Shown piece after piece: positions 11,501 to 22,696 of a stretch of DNA of 64,000 bases; positions within the stretch are counted from its first letter, which is position 1; the number at the start of each line of letters is the position of its first letter. Location of the stretch: assembly GCF_016859285.1 (NCBI RefSeq), contig NC_053417.1, positions 26,358,206 through 26,422,205 of the forward strand. The letters are read 5' to 3'. Source of the DNA: Xiphias gladius (Eukaryota; Chordata; Actinopteri; Istiophoriformes; Xiphiidae). Made by a program: the position numbers and the translations under genes. Under the pieces are notes generated by a model. The model saw nothing but the letters and a program-made list of their open reading frames with translations, ran no database searches and had not been told where the DNA came from.

Positions 11501-14500
11501 CTAGACTGACTGAGGGAGGATTTGGCTGCCCCCAGCTGGGTAACTGTGGAAAAGACGTCTGTTCATTCTACCTCTCTTGACCAAATTATTATGCACCAAG
11601 CTGCCATTGTTACAATACACGTCTAATTTCAAATCGGGCCCTGTGGTGCCGCACCCCGTTAAGATTTGGCAACGATTCAGACGTTGTTTCTCTCTTAATG
11701 ATATCCCGCTTGCTGCGCCGTTATCAAAGAACTGCATGTTCACCTCTTCAGCAATGGCCGAAGCTTTTGATATATGGTTAAAGGAGCACTATGTGATCCC
11801 TCTCTCTGTTGGATTGGTATTCCTAATACAAACCTCCGCAGACATTTGCAGCTCAGAAGTTTTATGGCCTCCCATTCTAATTCCTCGCCTGCCTGCCCTC
11901 CCCAGCCCCCTTCTGGATTTAGTAAGCGCAAAATAGATGTTAAACGAGTCATGCGCAAAATCTATGAGCTACTCGGAATCAGTAATGGGGCAGATTTCCA
12001 CACTTGAGCAGTTCAAAGAATAAAAACATCATCAGTCTCTCTTCAACACGTTGTTATTCAGTTTAAAGCTGCTCATCCTCTTCACTGGTCCAAAGTCAAA
12101 TTGGTTAAATATAAGAGATGTAGACCCTACATGTGATGGATGTAAGAGATCCGCGGCCACATTACAGATGTCGACTTGATGTGTTTGGCTTTTTGCTCAC
12201 TTCTCACCACCGTTAATTTATCTAAATGGAAAGAGTCTTCGCTTCCTGGACACTTGACAACCATTTCTACGCTTTGTAGGAAATATGGAAGCTGGAAAGA
12301 TGACAATGTACACTTGGCCTACTCTTCTTATTGATCTATCAACACGGAATAAGTGCCTCCTCCTTTTGACTGGTCTGGTTATTGTTACTTTTATCGCTTC
12401 AGTTTCTTTATTTGTATGTGTTGATGGGGTGGGTATGGCTGTTATTACTATCATTCTTTATATATGGTGAATTATATTCAGTCTTCTGCCTGTAATCCTT
12501 ATTTTATTAATATTAATAAATCTGTAAAAAAAAATTTTTTTTAAAGATTGTATTGCACATATTGGCTAATGCACACTGGTACTGGCAGTTGTAGTTACTT
12601 CTATGTGCCACATAATCAAAAAAAAAAACACATAAATTATAAAAATACGACAAACAGCTGCTAGTCTGGTTCCTATAAAAGACTAAGTAATGACTGAAAA
12701 GGCAGACTGGAGTGACTGCTGCTGAGGTTTGAACTAACGTTTCCACAACAGGCTTGTTTGCCAATCATCACCTTTTCTAATGGTGGGGGAGGTTTGTAGT
12801 GTTTGTGGCCTGCACATCTTTTAACGGATATCCCTCTGCTGTTTAACCAGCTTTAAAAATCCACACCATTTCTAAATCCCCGAGGTCGTGTGACCACTTT
12901 TTGCACAATTCCTCATCTTGTGCAGATGTCCAACTCTCCTCAGGGTCGCTGATTTTTTACATTTCCAACAATCCCAACAAAGTGAAAGGATACAAAGAAG
13001 AGCATCACTTGGTGGTGGTGTATTGCCCCGATGAGTCCTACAATGGCGATGAGGAGCAGGAAGAAGCCCACTGCTATGACCCCTCCGATGATGTGGATGC
13101 TCGACACCAAGCCGAAGCCCTTCCCCCATGCTGCTACTCCGATCAGCAGCAGCCCGACCAGCTGTAGGGAGCAAAGGGAAGGAAGTTACCCAGAGTCAGC
13201 TGAGGCAGGGTGCATCTGATGGAACAGAGCTTATCACACGGTTAACAGCACCACCACTTACCCTGTAAAGACTATTTAGGTCGTTTCGAGCTCTTTGCCC
13301 ATTTAAATTCAAGTGTATATAATAATGCAGGTGAGGCACAGCAAGTCACAGAGAAAAAAAAAAAAAAAAAACACAAGCTGACTAAACGTTGGGGTTTAAT
13401 GTGAACACCTTTTCGCGTGGCCCTGGGTCATAAGAATGCTGCTCCCTGGACAGTTTTTACTGTGTTTGATCATGTGAAACCAATTAAAAACCCTGAGGTC
13501 ACTGTCAGTGTTTCTTCTTTGATCACTTGTTACAGTTTGCAAACACAAACTACAGATATGAGTTACAAAATAATCTGCTAAAATCTGTTACAAATAATTT
13601 CATGAATAAATCAGAGAGAAAGCTCTTTCTGCTGTTTGTCTGTGTTGCCAACGCTGGTCTTGCCTTTTTTATTTACTATTTACTTATTACTTTACCTTTG
13701 TCTCATGAGATCTAACCTAAGGCCGGTAACGTCTTCCCAAAGAAATCAGGGCTGCAACTAATAAAAACGATTGTTTTTATCCGTGCGTCTGACAGTTTTT
13801 TTTTGGCATTTTTGCTGAAAAAAATGACCCACATGATTACTCAATAATAAAAAATAGTTATTGAAAGTCAATCTGGCGTTTAAGCTCTTTTTACACGCTG
13901 TCATCCACTGCCGCCTGTCCCGACTCTGCACAGCAGCTTCAGCACCGCGCTCCAGACAGTTAGAGTGACTCAGCTGTCAACAACATGATCGGTGACATGC
14001 TCACGCTCCGCTTCTACTTTTCTGACCGGGTGTGTGTGTGTGTGTGTGTGTCTCAAACGTTTCCTTCAGGACAGAGTCGACCCGGACAACGAGCTCAGGC
14101 TTACTGTGTGTGTTGTTATCGACCGTCCCGTGTCTTCACAAAGTGCATACATGGCTGAGGTGCAAAGAAGGTAATACAGAATAGAATTTTAAAGATGTCT
14201 TTTAATACCACATAAGTTAAAATTTAATACGTGTTTTAGAATATTTTCATACAAACTATGAAAGTGTGATAGAAAACCAGCAGGGACAATATAAGACACA
14301 ACTAACTGCTATCATATCCCATTTTCCAGCAGCATAGCAATCATTCCTAATCATATAATCAATTAAATTAATGTGACCCGGACCCAAATAAGCAGCAGAA
14401 AATACATGAGTGGATTAGCCAATTAAAAATGACTCTTTTTAGAGTTGCAACGATTAGTCAATTAATCGATTAGTCCATCCAAAGAAAATGTATCTGCAAA

Positions 14501-16438
14501 TATTTTTATAATCAATTGTTTCATTCATTTTTCAAGCAAAAATGCTACAAAATGTAGAGAACTTTGTAATATATGATAGAAAATGACATATCTTTGAGTT
14601 TTGGACTGATTAACGGACAAAACAAGAGAAAAAGACGACCAATTGAGAGAAAAGACTTAGAAATTAAATTTAAGACTTTTTAATATCTTCTAAGTTCAAT
14701 TTTTGAAACTGAATTCAGTGCAAATTAAGACTTTTAAAGACCTGCAGATACTCTGTGATAGAGAGTAAAATGGACAAAATCTATGTTTTTTTGACTCAGT
14801 TATCTGTTCAGTTATCTTTTGTATGTCTAACCTAAACATTTAGTACAGTATGGTCTGTAAAAACGAGACAGAGACATTCGCTTTTCATTTTAGTTAACTC
14901 TAAACAGTGATTATAAGCTCAGAAATTTGAATTATTTAACCGCAACAACACTGCTTGCTTTATAAAGATACTGTACTGACCTAAACCCTGAATGTAAGTA
15001 TCATGCCATAGTATAACGACTGTAACTGACACTTATCTCCGTTATTGATTAATCTGACAAGTATTCTCTTGAATTAATCAAGTAATTGTTTGGTCTGTGA
15101 AACGTCAGAAAACAGTTAAAAAGGTCCATCGCAATTTTCCACAGACCAAGATGACGTCTTCAAATTGAATTTTTTTAACTAATTATTAGTTCAAAAGAAA
15201 AAGATATTCAGTTTACTACAATAAAATACAAATAATAGCTGCAAATCATAACATTCGTGAAGCTAAAACCATCAAAAGTTTGGCATTTTGACTCGAAAAA
15301 TACACAAACGATTTCATATACATTAATGAATATGACAGTTCCGTTAAGCATTAACACACTGTTGATGACCGGCGAGCATCAACCAACAATACTGAACACA
15401 TGGCAGAGGGTGGGCAAGAACAACTAACTGTTAACAAAAGGGTAAACACAGCTGTAATACTAGGTGACAGTGACTAAATTTAAGACTTTTCAAGACCTGC
15501 AGACACCTTGACTTGACTGTGTGTTTAATCAGGTACCTTTTGAGGCTTGGATAGACTGTTAAAAAGTTGTGTCTAACATTTTGTCCACCTCATTCACATT
15601 CAGTACAGTGCAAAGGTTTACGGCACGTTAGGTGTTTAGTTTTTTTCTGTTTCCTGCACTTTATATTTTTTGTATTTCGTTAAATGAAAAACTATTCACG
15701 GTGTTATTTTTGAAAGCAATCCGTTTCTGCAGGGTTCTTCAAGCTAAATTTAGGACTTTTAAAAACATTTTTAATATCACATTGAATGCAATCCAATACC
15801 TGTTTTCACAGTAATAAAGACCAAAGCATGAAAGATATCAATGCAAACCAGTGGGGACGATATAGCCAAGAATTATTTACCGAGTACAATTACAATGTCA
15901 AATAAATGTGAAATTATTTACACTGATTTCACATTTTTTCCATTATTTCCTGCCATATTCCTAATGATATAATTAATCATCAAACACAACCTGAACCTTG
16001 ATAAAAAAATAATTTGGATAATCTGATTTATTAATTTAAGGTCAGAGATCTGGAACCATAGTACTAGGGACTTTCCACCCAGGTTTTGCTAAAATCCCCT
16101 ATGAAAATATTCTCTGTTACTGCCTACAAAATGCAACCAAAAGTTAGAGTTTTTAAAAGGCGTTTCAAGTATTTTCTTTTAGGAAACTGAAAGTGATTTT
16201 TAAAGACTTTTCGAGACCTGCAGATACCCAGTTTTAGTGCCTTAAACTTTTGCAGAGTGCTGCATATGAAGAAGTTAAAAAAAAAATAGCACTGGATCTC
16301 ATTAGTACGGGGGCTCCTTTATCTCTGAGCCCCGTTTCAACACCAGTTTACAGGGAGTTTATGTTAACCGAGCTGAAGCCACAAACACAGAGACACAAAC
16401 AAACAAACAAACAAACAAACAAACAAGACAGACAGACA

Positions 16439-16506
<68 letters not shown>

Positions 16507-16971
16507 GAGGAGCTGATGAAATCTTGTTCTGACAAACCCGGATGACTGATAAGAGAGCGGACGTGGAAGATGAACCATTTATGCTTGTCAGTTTGAAATT
16601 CTAGGTCAGCTGGCCTCCCGGCTAATGGGACCGTCTCATAACGGCGATAGCTAAGAGGCTAAAGCGCTAGGAGTGCTACTTTCCACATTACCGTCTAGTC
16701 AGCTAACGTACGCTACCAAACGTCAACTTTTTTTTATATGTAATTAACAGAACAGAGTACATACCATTAGTCACCCGCAGAGAGAAAACAGAGGCATGTG
16801 AGGCAAAAGACGAAACCATCAGTAATATCCCTGCTAACACTGCGCTAGTCAGCCAAAGCTAACGCGGCTAGCTGAAACTTAGCATGATGATCCATTTTGT
16901 TCACTCACCATGTAAACCACATTCAGGGAGCAGAGCGCATTTTTGGAACAGGTGAAACCCCCACAGACCAT
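8523..16971 (-). CDS. tspan31: tetraspanin-31
   Basis: The CDS is complement(8523-8597, 10058-10168, 10565-10705, 10829-10909, 12994-13161, 16909-16971): six phase-0 exons, 639 nt, 212 aa (human is about 210). It encodes a four-pass membrane protein. It starts [13 protein letters not shown], the TSPAN13/31 N-terminus. TM1 and TM2 fall around residues 12-65 and TM3 around 78-100. The large extracellular loop has the tetraspanin CCG at 129-131, further cysteines at 149, 153, 159 and 162, and sequons at N117 and N134. TM4 is followed by the cytoplasmic tail ending RANPSAFL. '[17 protein letters not shown]' identifies TSPAN31 rather than TSPAN13. Tetraspanins organise membrane microdomains; a specific partner for TSPAN31 is not well established. 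The gene is head-to-head with agap2, as in human. All donors and acceptors are canonical. Confidence 0.96.
8598..10057 (-). other. tspan31 intron 5
   Basis: A 1.46 kb GT-AG intron. Open frames of about 80-110 codons at 9060-9780 lack any family signature and are taken as chance. No repeat is clearly recognised. Confidence 0.5.
10058..10168 (-). CDS. tspan31: tspan31 exon 5
   Basis: Residues 152-188, from [13 protein letters not shown] to [11 protein letters not shown]. It holds the last cysteines of the large extracellular loop and most of TM4. Donor GAG|gtgagt. Confidence 0.95.
10565..10705 (-). CDS. tspan31: tspan31 exon 4 (large extracellular loop)
   Basis: Residues 105-151, with the CCG motif ([12 protein letters not shown]) and two N-glycosylation sequons (NKT, NVT). 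Donor GCG|gtaagt. Confidence 0.95.
10829..10909 (-). CDS. tspan31: tspan31 exon 3 (TM3)
   Basis: Residues 78-104, [14 protein letters not shown] to AMNRGQQ. This is the third membrane segment. Donor CAA|gtgagc. Confidence 0.94.
10910..12993 (-). other. tspan31 intron 3 with LINE insertion
   Basis: A 2.1 kb intron enlarged by the L1-like LINE 3' end listed separately, which lies in the opposite orientation to tspan31. Residual sequence at 12546-12993 shows no further feature. Confidence 0.5.
11390..12545 (+). mobile_element. 5'-truncated L1-like LINE (ORF2 C-terminal part)
   Basis: Broken frames on the + strand resemble the C-terminal part of fish L1-type ORF2. Recognisable words include [41 protein letters not shown] and, in another frame, [10 protein letters not shown]. 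Stops and frameshifts separate them, so it is dead. The right end runs into an A-rich tail after 'attaataaatctgt', as expected of target-primed reverse transcription. Family assignment rests on recall of fish LINE proteins, not a search. Confidence 0.7.
12994..13161 (-). CDS. tspan31: tspan31 exon 2 (TM1-TM2)
   Basis: Residues 22-77, [17 protein letters not shown], then [16 protein letters not shown] and [12 protein letters not shown]. It covers the small extracellular loop and TM2. Acceptor ctacag|CTG, donor TTT|gtatcc. Confidence 0.95.
13748..13880. repeat. family B repeat fragment
   Basis: It starts gggctgcaactaataaaaacgatt and includes 'ggcatttttgctgaaaaaaatg', the two ends of family B (the 'attaatcgatta' element) with the middle lost. 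Confidence 0.5.
14165..14440. repeat. family C repeat, partial copy
   Basis: Contains 'tcttttaataccacataag', 'cattcctaatcatataatc' and 'gacccggacccaaataagc', matching the order of blocks in the 5968-6420 copy. Confidence 0.5.
14450..14640. repeat. family B repeat, partial copy
   Basis: Starts 'agttgcaacgattagtcaat' with 'taatcgattagtcc', then 'caagcaaaaatgctac': the family B end and inner block. A family C end ('aagactttttaatatc') follows at about 14670-14755. Confidence 0.55.
15035..15320. repeat. family B repeat, near-complete copy
   Basis: Shares with the 61635-61981 copy the block order 'tgattaatctgacaag', 'tgaaacgtcagaaaac', 'ccaagatgacgtcttcaaat', 'gatattcagtttacta' and 'ttggcattttgac'. 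It is non-coding. Confidence 0.6.
15712..16230. repeat. family C repeat, full-length-like copy
   Basis: Opens 'tttctgcagggttc' and closes 'gacctgcagataccc', giving imperfect terminal inverted repeats. The interior has 'ttttaatatcacattgaatg' and 'cctgccatattcctaatg'. This is the most complete copy in the window. Confidence 0.6.
16390..16506. repeat. compound microsatellite (CAAA)n(CAGA)n(CA)n
   Basis: A tetranucleotide CAAA run, then CAGA, then about 20 CA units with interspersed TACA. The cysteine/valine- and threonine/histidine-rich open frames across it are artefacts. Confidence 0.95.
16909..16971 (-). CDS. tspan31: tspan31 exon 1 (start)
   Basis: Residues 1-21, [14 protein letters not shown] to VVYM. 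The start is fixed by the near-invariant MVCGGF N-terminus. Donor ATG|gtgagt. Confidence 0.95.
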
Positions 16972-17200
16972 ATTCGAAAATTCCTCTATCGACTGAGCCA
17001 GGTTCGTGAATGGGACAATTTTTTTTTTTTTTTTTAATTTAAAAACAAAACCAAAAAAAAAAATATCAGCGTCTTCTGGCCCTGGGCAACGCTAAAGTCT
17101 GGACTCTGGTGTTTTTGCTCGGCGGAGAGGGCGTGATCGATTGCGTCAGCGCTACGCGCGACGTCAGGGCGTGGTCACGTCGTCGCTCTAAGGCAGAACA
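16972..17200 (-). promoter_or_regulatory. tspan31: tspan31 promoter / 5' UTR region
   Basis: Just upstream of the tspan31 start lies a CpG-containing block (17100-17195) with a CRE-like gacgtcag at 17160-17167 and 'gtggtcacgtcgtcg'. No TATA box is evident. The transcription start is not determinable by eye. Confidence 0.4.
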
Positions 17201-17305
17201 TCTGGATCAATCGTAGAGCAGGAACACGTCAACAAACCTGCTAATGTATTTATGACAATGATTATAATAATAATTAGTTTACCGCCATAGAAAGGAGAAA
17301 ACATG

Positions 17306-17965
17306 CAGCGGTGGAAGAAGTTCTCAGAAGTTCTTTTACTTAAGTAAAAGTACAAGTACAACAATGTAAAAATACTCCATTGAGATCCTAAGTAAGAAGC
17401 ATGGACAGATTATAATGCAAAGAGACCCTGGACACACACATGTAAAATATTAGAAGGCCCTCCACCCCTCCTACATAGGAACACAATACAACTACAAACT
17501 GCACCGACTCTTTGTAGTTGTTTTTATTTTCTTTTTGTGTTTGCTTGTGTCTCTCTGTAGTTTTTTTTTTTTGCGTCTCTCTGTGACCCTTTTGTTTGTC
17601 TTCATTGTAGTTTTGAGTCTGTTTTGTGGTTGTGTTGTCTTTTTTTCAGTCGTTTCGCATCTCTTTGTGGTCGTTATGAATCTATTTGTGGTTACTATGC
17701 AGGTCTTCGTAGGTGTTTTGTGTAACTCTGTGGTCGTTTTGCGTCTCTTTGTAGTTGCTTTTGTGTTAATTTGCGGCCGTTTTGCATCTGTTGATAGCCA
17801 TTATGCATCTAGTCCATCCATGTACAGAACTACTTTCAGAAAATGTAGACTATCGAAAGTATCGAAAGTAAAGGTACTTGTAATGCTTATGTACTTACCA
17901 AGTACATGTACCTCAAAATTATTCTTAAGTAGTTGAGTAAATGTACTTGTTTAATTTCCAACAAT
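17306..17965. repeat. family A repeat interrupted by a minisatellite
   Basis: Begins cagcggtggaagaag with 'cttttacttaagtaaaagta' and ends with 'gtacctcaaaattattc' and 'taaatgtacttg'. The middle (17515-17810) is a degenerate ~25 bp tandem array. Confidence 0.6.
17515..17810. repeat. degenerate ~25 bp minisatellite
   Basis: Diverged repeats of a unit like 'ttttgcgtctctttgtggtc' run for about 300 bp. A 133-codon open frame over it has leucine/valine/phenylalanine-rich composition caused by the repeat and is not a gene. Confidence 0.65.
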
Positions 17966-19390
17966 GAAAACATGGATATTAAACAGAAAATCTTTATTTT
18001 CAAATAAGGTGAGAAGAGTGTCTGAACTCTACTGCATAGATGTTACTCTGCTACTTCGGTCATTTTCAAAGGTATGCTGTGCTCTGAATGAATAATAAAT
18101 TATGTCTGAAATGGTTTTTTCCTCAAAAAAGTTAATTTACTATTTTAAAAAAAATATTAAAAACACATCCACCCACTCTCCCTCCTGGAATTATCCACAT
18201 TCAGAGGTTTAACTACTGGACAACACGTCCCCGCATACTTCACTGAGAAGTAGGTGTGGGCAGACCGATCCCCAAAGTCATCAATACTACAGAGTTGTGT
18301 TGAGTATCGATACCAGTGTCAGCAGTACTGTTGGATCCATCACATGCGATAATCACATCCTGGGCACACGAATGCTTTTATTAAACTGCAGTATCTGCAT
18401 CTCCGGTGCTGTTGTGTGCACAGTGGTGAACTCTTCTAGTTCGGAGAATTCGCACGATAAATATTCATTGTTTGCCATTAAAAACTTTCCCTTGTGATTA
18501 AGCGTGCATGTGATTAAGTAATTAACAGAGTGGTGAAAGAAATCCCTCACGTTTGGCAAATTATTTGGTGGTAGATTAGATATAATCAGAAGGAGCCTAT
18601 TAATAATGCAGTCACCTCCTAAATCTTTCCTTTACCGACCCTCTTTGTTTGCTCTGTTACAACACAGACGAAACTATAACTCACCAATGTTGGGTCGACT
18701 CTTTTGGTATGCCCTTAATAACCTTAACGAAGGCAGACTCTCAAATTGAGAATTAAATGTGCGCTATTTGGCATTTAAACTGATGAAATTTCCGGAAAAT
18801 GTATGTCATTAATCTTATTTATTTATAGCAACATTACAAACTCCAGAGCTGTGAAAACTTGAGCTTTATATAGTAATTTTGATTTATGACCTTTTTTTTT
18901 AGATGTTTTTTAAATCTTGTCTGTACCTATTTATCGTTTTTTTGTTTTGTTTGTTCTATTGGCAAAAGATGCTTTTAATAAATAAATAATAAACTGTTAT
19001 TATTCATTTTATATATTTTATGAATTTAATTCTGCTAAAATTTAGATTTACACTACAATTTTATTTACACTAAATATAAATAACATCTTTATTTCTAACT
19101 TTCTACTAAAGCTAGAGTTCAGAAAGCCGAGCGCAGTCTGTAATGGCCTGTCCCAGTGGCACATGGAGCGGCTCTATGAATACTGAACAAGAGAAAGAAC
19201 AAAAGAAAGGACAATTCACACCTTGCTCTTTAAAAAGCCACAATGAAGAGGTAAAAGTGTCCAGTATTTCACGAGACAAAAAAGCAGATGGATTTGAGAA
19301 AAGTCATAGCAAAATAAACATAAAAATCTGTCACAGAAAAATATTACATATCATTACCTATTCCTGTATCTGCATTATATTCAGTAATGG
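17966..19390. other. intergenic DNA between tspan31 and agap2
   Basis: AT-rich, with no domain-bearing frame. Short open frames at 18297-18560 (both strands) and 19143-19418 have no recognisable family. Confidence 0.45.
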
Positions 19391-19570
19391 GTTAAATTTA
19401 CCCAGTACCCATGGGTAGAAAATCATCCAAGACAATTGGTTGTTTTGATCCAGTGGCCCAGCAGAAATATATAAATAACATGAACACTGGGTCACAACAC
19501 CCCATGGGTACTGGGTACAGTTTACCCAATATTGCATCGGTGCGATATTTAACTGGGTTAATGTTTAATT
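19385..19570. repeat. short palindromic repeat (MITE-like)
   Basis: A 17-bp inverted repeat, tacccagtacccatggg at 19399-19415 and cccatgggtactgggta at 19501-19517, lies in a unit flanked by 'aatgggttaaattt' and 'aactgggttaatg'. This looks like a tiny fold-back element. Confidence 0.6.
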
Positions 19571-19675
19571 TTTAACGCAATGATTTTAAATGCGTAAAGT
19601 TACTTTCAACATTCATCTGAGCCTTCCACTGAAACTCCTTGCAATAGAAATACAAGCCAATATACTATACATAAA

Positions 19676-19809
19676 TCTATCTATCTATCTATCTATCTGT
19701 CTATCTGTCTATCTGTCTATCTATCTATCTGTCTATCTATCTATCTATCTGTCTGTCTATCGGTCTATCTGTCTATCTCTCTATCAATCTGTCTATCTAT
19801 CTATCTATT
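19676..19809. repeat. (TCTA/TCTG)n tetranucleotide array
   Basis: About 33 TCTA/TCTG units give a false reading frame rich in SIYLSVYL. Confidence 0.95.
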
Positions 19810-20620
19810 CAATTTCAATTCAGTTTTATTTATATAGCACCGAATCATGACAGAGGTTATCTCAGGGCACTTTTCATATAGAGCGGGTCCAGACCGGACT
19901 TGTTATAGTTATATTTACAGAGACCCAACATTCCCCCATGAGACCGTCTGCCTCGACCGGCTGGGTTGAGATAGAAAGAGAGAGAGAGAGAAACTAATAA
20001 TTATAATAATAGGGCGAATAATAATACTAATAAAACTAAATATAACAATAATAATAATGATAATGATAATGATAATAATTGTAGCAGTGGGGGTTGAGCA
20101 GGATCAGGGGGGCAGTAGGTGGTTTGCAGTCACAGATCCAGACTCTGCAGCCCCAGGGGCAGAAACACCTGCGGAAAGCGACAGGAAGAGAGAGGAGAGA
20201 GACGAGAGAGAACAAAACTACGGGAGAGAGAAGAAGCCAAGTTAGTAACGAGCAATGATGGGATATGAATGCGTACTGATGGAGATGAAGAGAGGGAGAG
20301 AGGTGCTCGGTGCATCATGGGAAGTCCCCACGCAGTCTAGGCCTCTAGCAGCGAAACTAGGGAGTGGTTCAAGCCAAGCCTGAACCAGCCCTGACTCTGA
20401 GCTTTATCAAAAAGGAAGCCTTTAAGCCTACTCTTAAACGTGGAGAGGGTGTCTGCCTCCCGGGCCCAACCTGGAAGGTGGTTCCACAGTAGATGGAGCC
20501 TGATAACTGAAGGCTCCGCCTCCCGTTCTACTTTTGGAGACTCTAGGAACCACAAGCAAGCCTGAGTTCTGGGAGCCCAGTGTTCTAATGGGGTAGTAAG
20601 GTACTATGAGCTCTTACAGA
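19806..20620. repeat. dispersed fish repeat, family F (long copy)
   Basis: Begins 'caattcagttttatttata', includes 'tagcaccgaatcatgacag' and 'gaggttatctcagg', and runs on through 'catcatgggaagtccc', 'gctttatcaaaaaggaagcc' and 'tggttccacag'. The left 120 bp match a second copy at 44400-44530. The whole unit resembles a non-autonomous element repeated widely in fish; the family name was not determined. Confidence 0.6.

Positions 20621-20621
<1 letters not shown>

Positions 20622-20662
<41 letters not shown>
20622..20662. repeat. (TCTG)n microsatellite
   Basis: About ten uninterrupted TCTG units. Confidence 0.95.
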
Positions 20663-20663
<1 letters not shown>

Positions 20664-20900
20664 GCCAAAGTTGCAAAGTGCATAAGATACTAACACATGT
20701 ACATAGTACATAGTTCTTGATGTCTTAACTCAAAGAAACATCATTTATTGAGTGGGCCGGCCCCCTGACGACCCTGAAGACTGGCTTGTGCTCTTGAACA
20801 CGTGGAAGTTCATATTAAAACCATTTTTTTATTCTTAGGTAAGACAGGGACAAGGGACACTGTTCATGCATGGAAAGTAGAACTGGATGAACACTGATGG

Positions 20901-21824
20901 CAGCGGTGGAAGAAGTATTCAGATCCTCAGTAAAAGTACAAATACAACATTTAAAAAAAAAAAATAGCGATAGTCCCGCATTCAAACTTTTACTGAGACA
21001 AAAGCATTATGAGCAAGTGTTCGTTCTGAAGAGCACTGGCCCCCGTGACTGATATATTAACATATATCATATTATTAGACCCTGGAGCTAGTTGATCGAG
21101 TTGGGTTTAGTCCAGTGGCAGTCCAACCTAGGGGGCAGGACCCTCCAAAGGGTCACCAGATAAATCTGAGGGGTCATGATATGATTAATGGGAGAAGAAA
21201 GAAGAAAAAACGAAGCTGTGTAACATGAATCTGTTCGACCTTTTTCCTTTTTTTTTAATTTTTGCCTTTTTTTGTAAATTAGGCCTATTCCATAGTTTGA
21301 ACAGTTATTAATCCAAACCGTGGGAGAAGTTGAGAGGGGAAAGGTCCTGTTGATGGAACTGCCAACAACTCATAGACGTCTGAAGGTGGACAGAGGCCCC
21401 CAACTGGACCCTGGGTTTTTTTTGTGAGGGGTCACAAGCCAAAAAACGTAGGGACCCACTGGTTTAACATGTAGCACTAAATTGTATTTTATGAGCTTAT
21501 CACATGTGGTTTTATGTAAAATCATGATCTGCAAAAAACAATATAGTCTAAGTCTTCATACGTATATGTTTACAGTCTATATTTTTGTCATCCTGACTGT
21601 CCACACTGTAAATCTACTATGTGCTCCACTCTGTAAACACGACATCCATTGCATGTCTGTCTGTCCTGGAAGAGGGATCCCTCCTTTGTTGCCCTTCCTG
21701 AGGTTTCCATGTTTTTTCCCTCTGTTATGAGGTAAAGCCACAGAAAATGCAAAAACTCAGGTAAAAAACAAGTACCCCAGAAGTGTACTTAAACACAGTG
21801 CTTGAGTAAATGTACCTTCCGCAG
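20901..21824. repeat. family A repeat, composite copy (inverted)
   Basis: Starts cagcggtggaagaagtattc and ends 'gagtaaatgtaccttccgc'. The internal module at 21112-21463 is bounded by ccagtggcagtccaacc and gggacccactgg, and sits next to 'actaaaccc...ctagctcc' (on the complement), the same junction as in the 3570-4331 copy. Confidence 0.65.
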
Positions 21825-22400
21825 CAGATCGATGGTGCCTGGACAGCTGAGCAGTTTCACATGAAGCTGGCAATCGAGCCAGTTGGAGCCAGCTGTGGTA
21901 GGTTAGCACCAGGAGATACGCAATGCACATATGAGGTCTGGATTTAAAGACACTCGGAGGGTACGTGAGGTCCGGCCTAGAGAAGGGGGCCTCCTGTAAA
22001 CCGGCTCAGTAGGGATTATGACAACACGGCCGAGGTCACAACGTCATCGATGCTGGGCTTCCACGGGCATACGCGTGCTTTCGGTGCTATTCCCCGTGTG
22101 TATTGATAACCGTAAATGCGGGTCCACTGGTCAGGGGAACGGTGCAAATGAAGCTCCTGAAGTAATCGAACATGTGATCCTCTCTGTATGGCCAATACGA
22201 ATGACAGCAGTGGATAGCTGCTCACATGGGCCAACGTGTCAGCAAAACAATGACATATGAAAAAAGACCGACCGTGTCCTCTAACCCAGCGTCAACGTGA
22301 CACTAAAACGCATCAGCTGTCATAATAGTGTCACAGGTTGTGATGCTCTTATACTATTTTACCATTACCAGTGGCAATTATGACATTACATTTAGGCGAT
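21825..22400. other. intergenic DNA upstream of the agap2 short-form exon
   Basis: Mixed composition with small open frames on both strands and no recognisable feature. The region adjoining 22400 probably includes the promoter of the short agap2 transcript. Confidence 0.35.
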
Positions 22401-22696
22401 TGCCTCAGCAGTCAGAGCCGAGCGTACAGTGAAGACTATGGTTTGAAATAAGGAAGTGAATTCAGCTCGGTTCAAACCTGCAGAGGAAACTGAGACACAC
22501 AGTTTGTGCGCTGACTTTTGTGGTCTAGAGAGAGAGTGAGAGAGAGAGAAAGAGACACCCGTCTCCGCCGCCACTGCATTTTCTGCTGCTCGTGTGTCGT
22601 AAGTTCGGGCTCGTCTCGCGGACCAAGAAGGCCGGGGGTTCAAATGGGCTGAAGCGAGCGCTTTGCTTCAGCTTCACAACAGATCCATGCGCCAGG
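22400..22696 (+). promoter_or_regulatory. agap2: probable promoter / 5' UTR of the short agap2 transcript
   Basis: Placed only by its position before the alternative first coding exon. It includes a GA-rich tract (agagagagtgagagagagagaa) near 22530-22553 and some CpGs at 22560-22630. The frame of the coding exon is open upstream to 22592, but no family match supports an earlier start. Confidence 0.35.

Larger units (their letters stand above)
13162..16908 (-). other. tspan31 intron 1, repeat-rich
   Basis: A 3.7 kb intron made largely of dispersed MITE-like repeats (families B and C), a (TG)n run at 14031-14051 and a compound CAAA/CAGA/CA microsatellite at 16390-16506. No exon is seen. Confidence 0.6.

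Noticed and set aside
1-16000. cdk4 expected next to tspan31 by human synteny
   Set aside because: No kinase motifs (such as HRD, DFG or the C-terminal lobe) were found on either strand left of or inside tspan31.
16348-16578. Long valine/cysteine- or threonine/histidine-rich open frames
   Set aside because: They are translations of (CA)n/(GT)n arrays. The same applies to the frames at 27710-27934, 29252-29590 and 32801-33727.
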